From the NCBI GenBank assembly GCA_904063045.1, contig CAJFCJ010000007.1, positions 4,347,404 through 4,411,403 on the forward strand: DNA of 64,000 nucleotides, in the 5' to 3' direction. The DNA is from Dimorphilus gyrociliatus (lineage: Eukaryota; Annelida; Polychaeta; Dinophilidae). Position 1 is the first letter of the stretch. Every line of letters starts with the position of its first letter. Under the pieces are notes generated by a model. The model was not told the origin of the DNA. It saw only the letters and a list, made by a program, of their open reading frames with translations, and did no database searches. A program made the translations under genes and the position numbers. Positions 63,793 to 64,000 of the stretch are shown here, piece by piece.

Positions 63793-64000
63793 ACAGTATA
63801 TAAAGCATAATAATTACTCATTTAATAATAGATATCTTTTTTATCACAGTTGATCAGTCTTAGCATTTAAACTAAGTTCTAATTTCTAGTACTAATTTCA
63901 ACACACAAAATGCATATATAAGCAAATACTATAAAAATCTATATACAGTACATAAATTAATAATTATGTATCAATACATCATTAAACCGCAAGATGGATT
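63606..64000 (-). other. Upstream intron of the GPAT3/4 gene
   Basis: AT-rich with (AT)n at 63752-63789 and a TATACAGTATA word at 63790-63800. No further GPAT exon recognised before the window ends. Confidence 0.5.
63752..63789. repeat. (AT)n microsatellite
   Basis: An AT dinucleotide run in the GPAT intron. Confidence 0.95.

Overview
Eukaryotic (animal) genomic DNA. It is AT-rich, with GT-AG introns, long non-coding stretches and many microsatellites ((GA)n, (CT)n, (AT)n, CTT, GT). There are no operons, phage genes or CRISPR arrays. The gene set (myosin VI, an ARP2/3 subunit, a p140Cap/sickle-tail homologue, RREB1/hindsight, a FMRFamide-receptor-like GPCR, GPAT3/4) points to a bilaterian invertebrate. 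A spiralian such as an annelid or mollusc is my guess, but the sequence does not prove it. One 822-base run of N (22760-23581) marks an assembly gap. All exon models below come from reading splice sites and frame by eye. Summed exon lengths are multiples of three in every gene with a complete CDS.

Layout. (1) 1-3258 (+): 3' part of a myosin VI heavy chain, with three symmetrical Q-rich cassette exons in the tail. (2) 10315-16774 (+): compact SRCIN1/KIAA1217-like (p140Cap/sickle tail) adaptor, with a possible internal alternative first exon near 13.0 kb. (3) 18813-24162 (+): class A peptide GPCR in three coding exons, assembly gap in intron 2. (4) 24163-37916: gene desert of about 13.7 kb. (5) 37917-38446 (+): ARPC5, complete, convergent with (6) 38972-41401 (-): USP39, complete, 12 coding exons, catalytically degenerate. 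(7) 43521-55712 (+): RREB1/hindsight zinc-finger repressor with very long 5' introns, an NRF1-type promoter and a likely second TATA promoter at about 48.0 kb. (8) 57508-58439 (-): secreted elastase/chymotrypsin-like serine protease. (9) 58735-60500 (-): unrecognised single-pass membrane protein with a Q-rich region. (10) 62048-63605 (-): C-terminal exons of a GPAT3/4 acyltransferase, running out of the window.

The genes do not form a pathway, although three (myosin VI, p140Cap-like, ARPC5) concern actin. The most interesting points are: two RREB1 first exons of the same splice phase, only one of which encodes an N-terminal NuRD-recruitment-type motif; frame-neutral Q-rich cassettes in myosin VI where vertebrates splice their large insert; and short palindromic words (GTCACGTGAC, TAGGCCTA, TATACTGTATA) plus CTCF-like cores repeated across the non-coding DNA.
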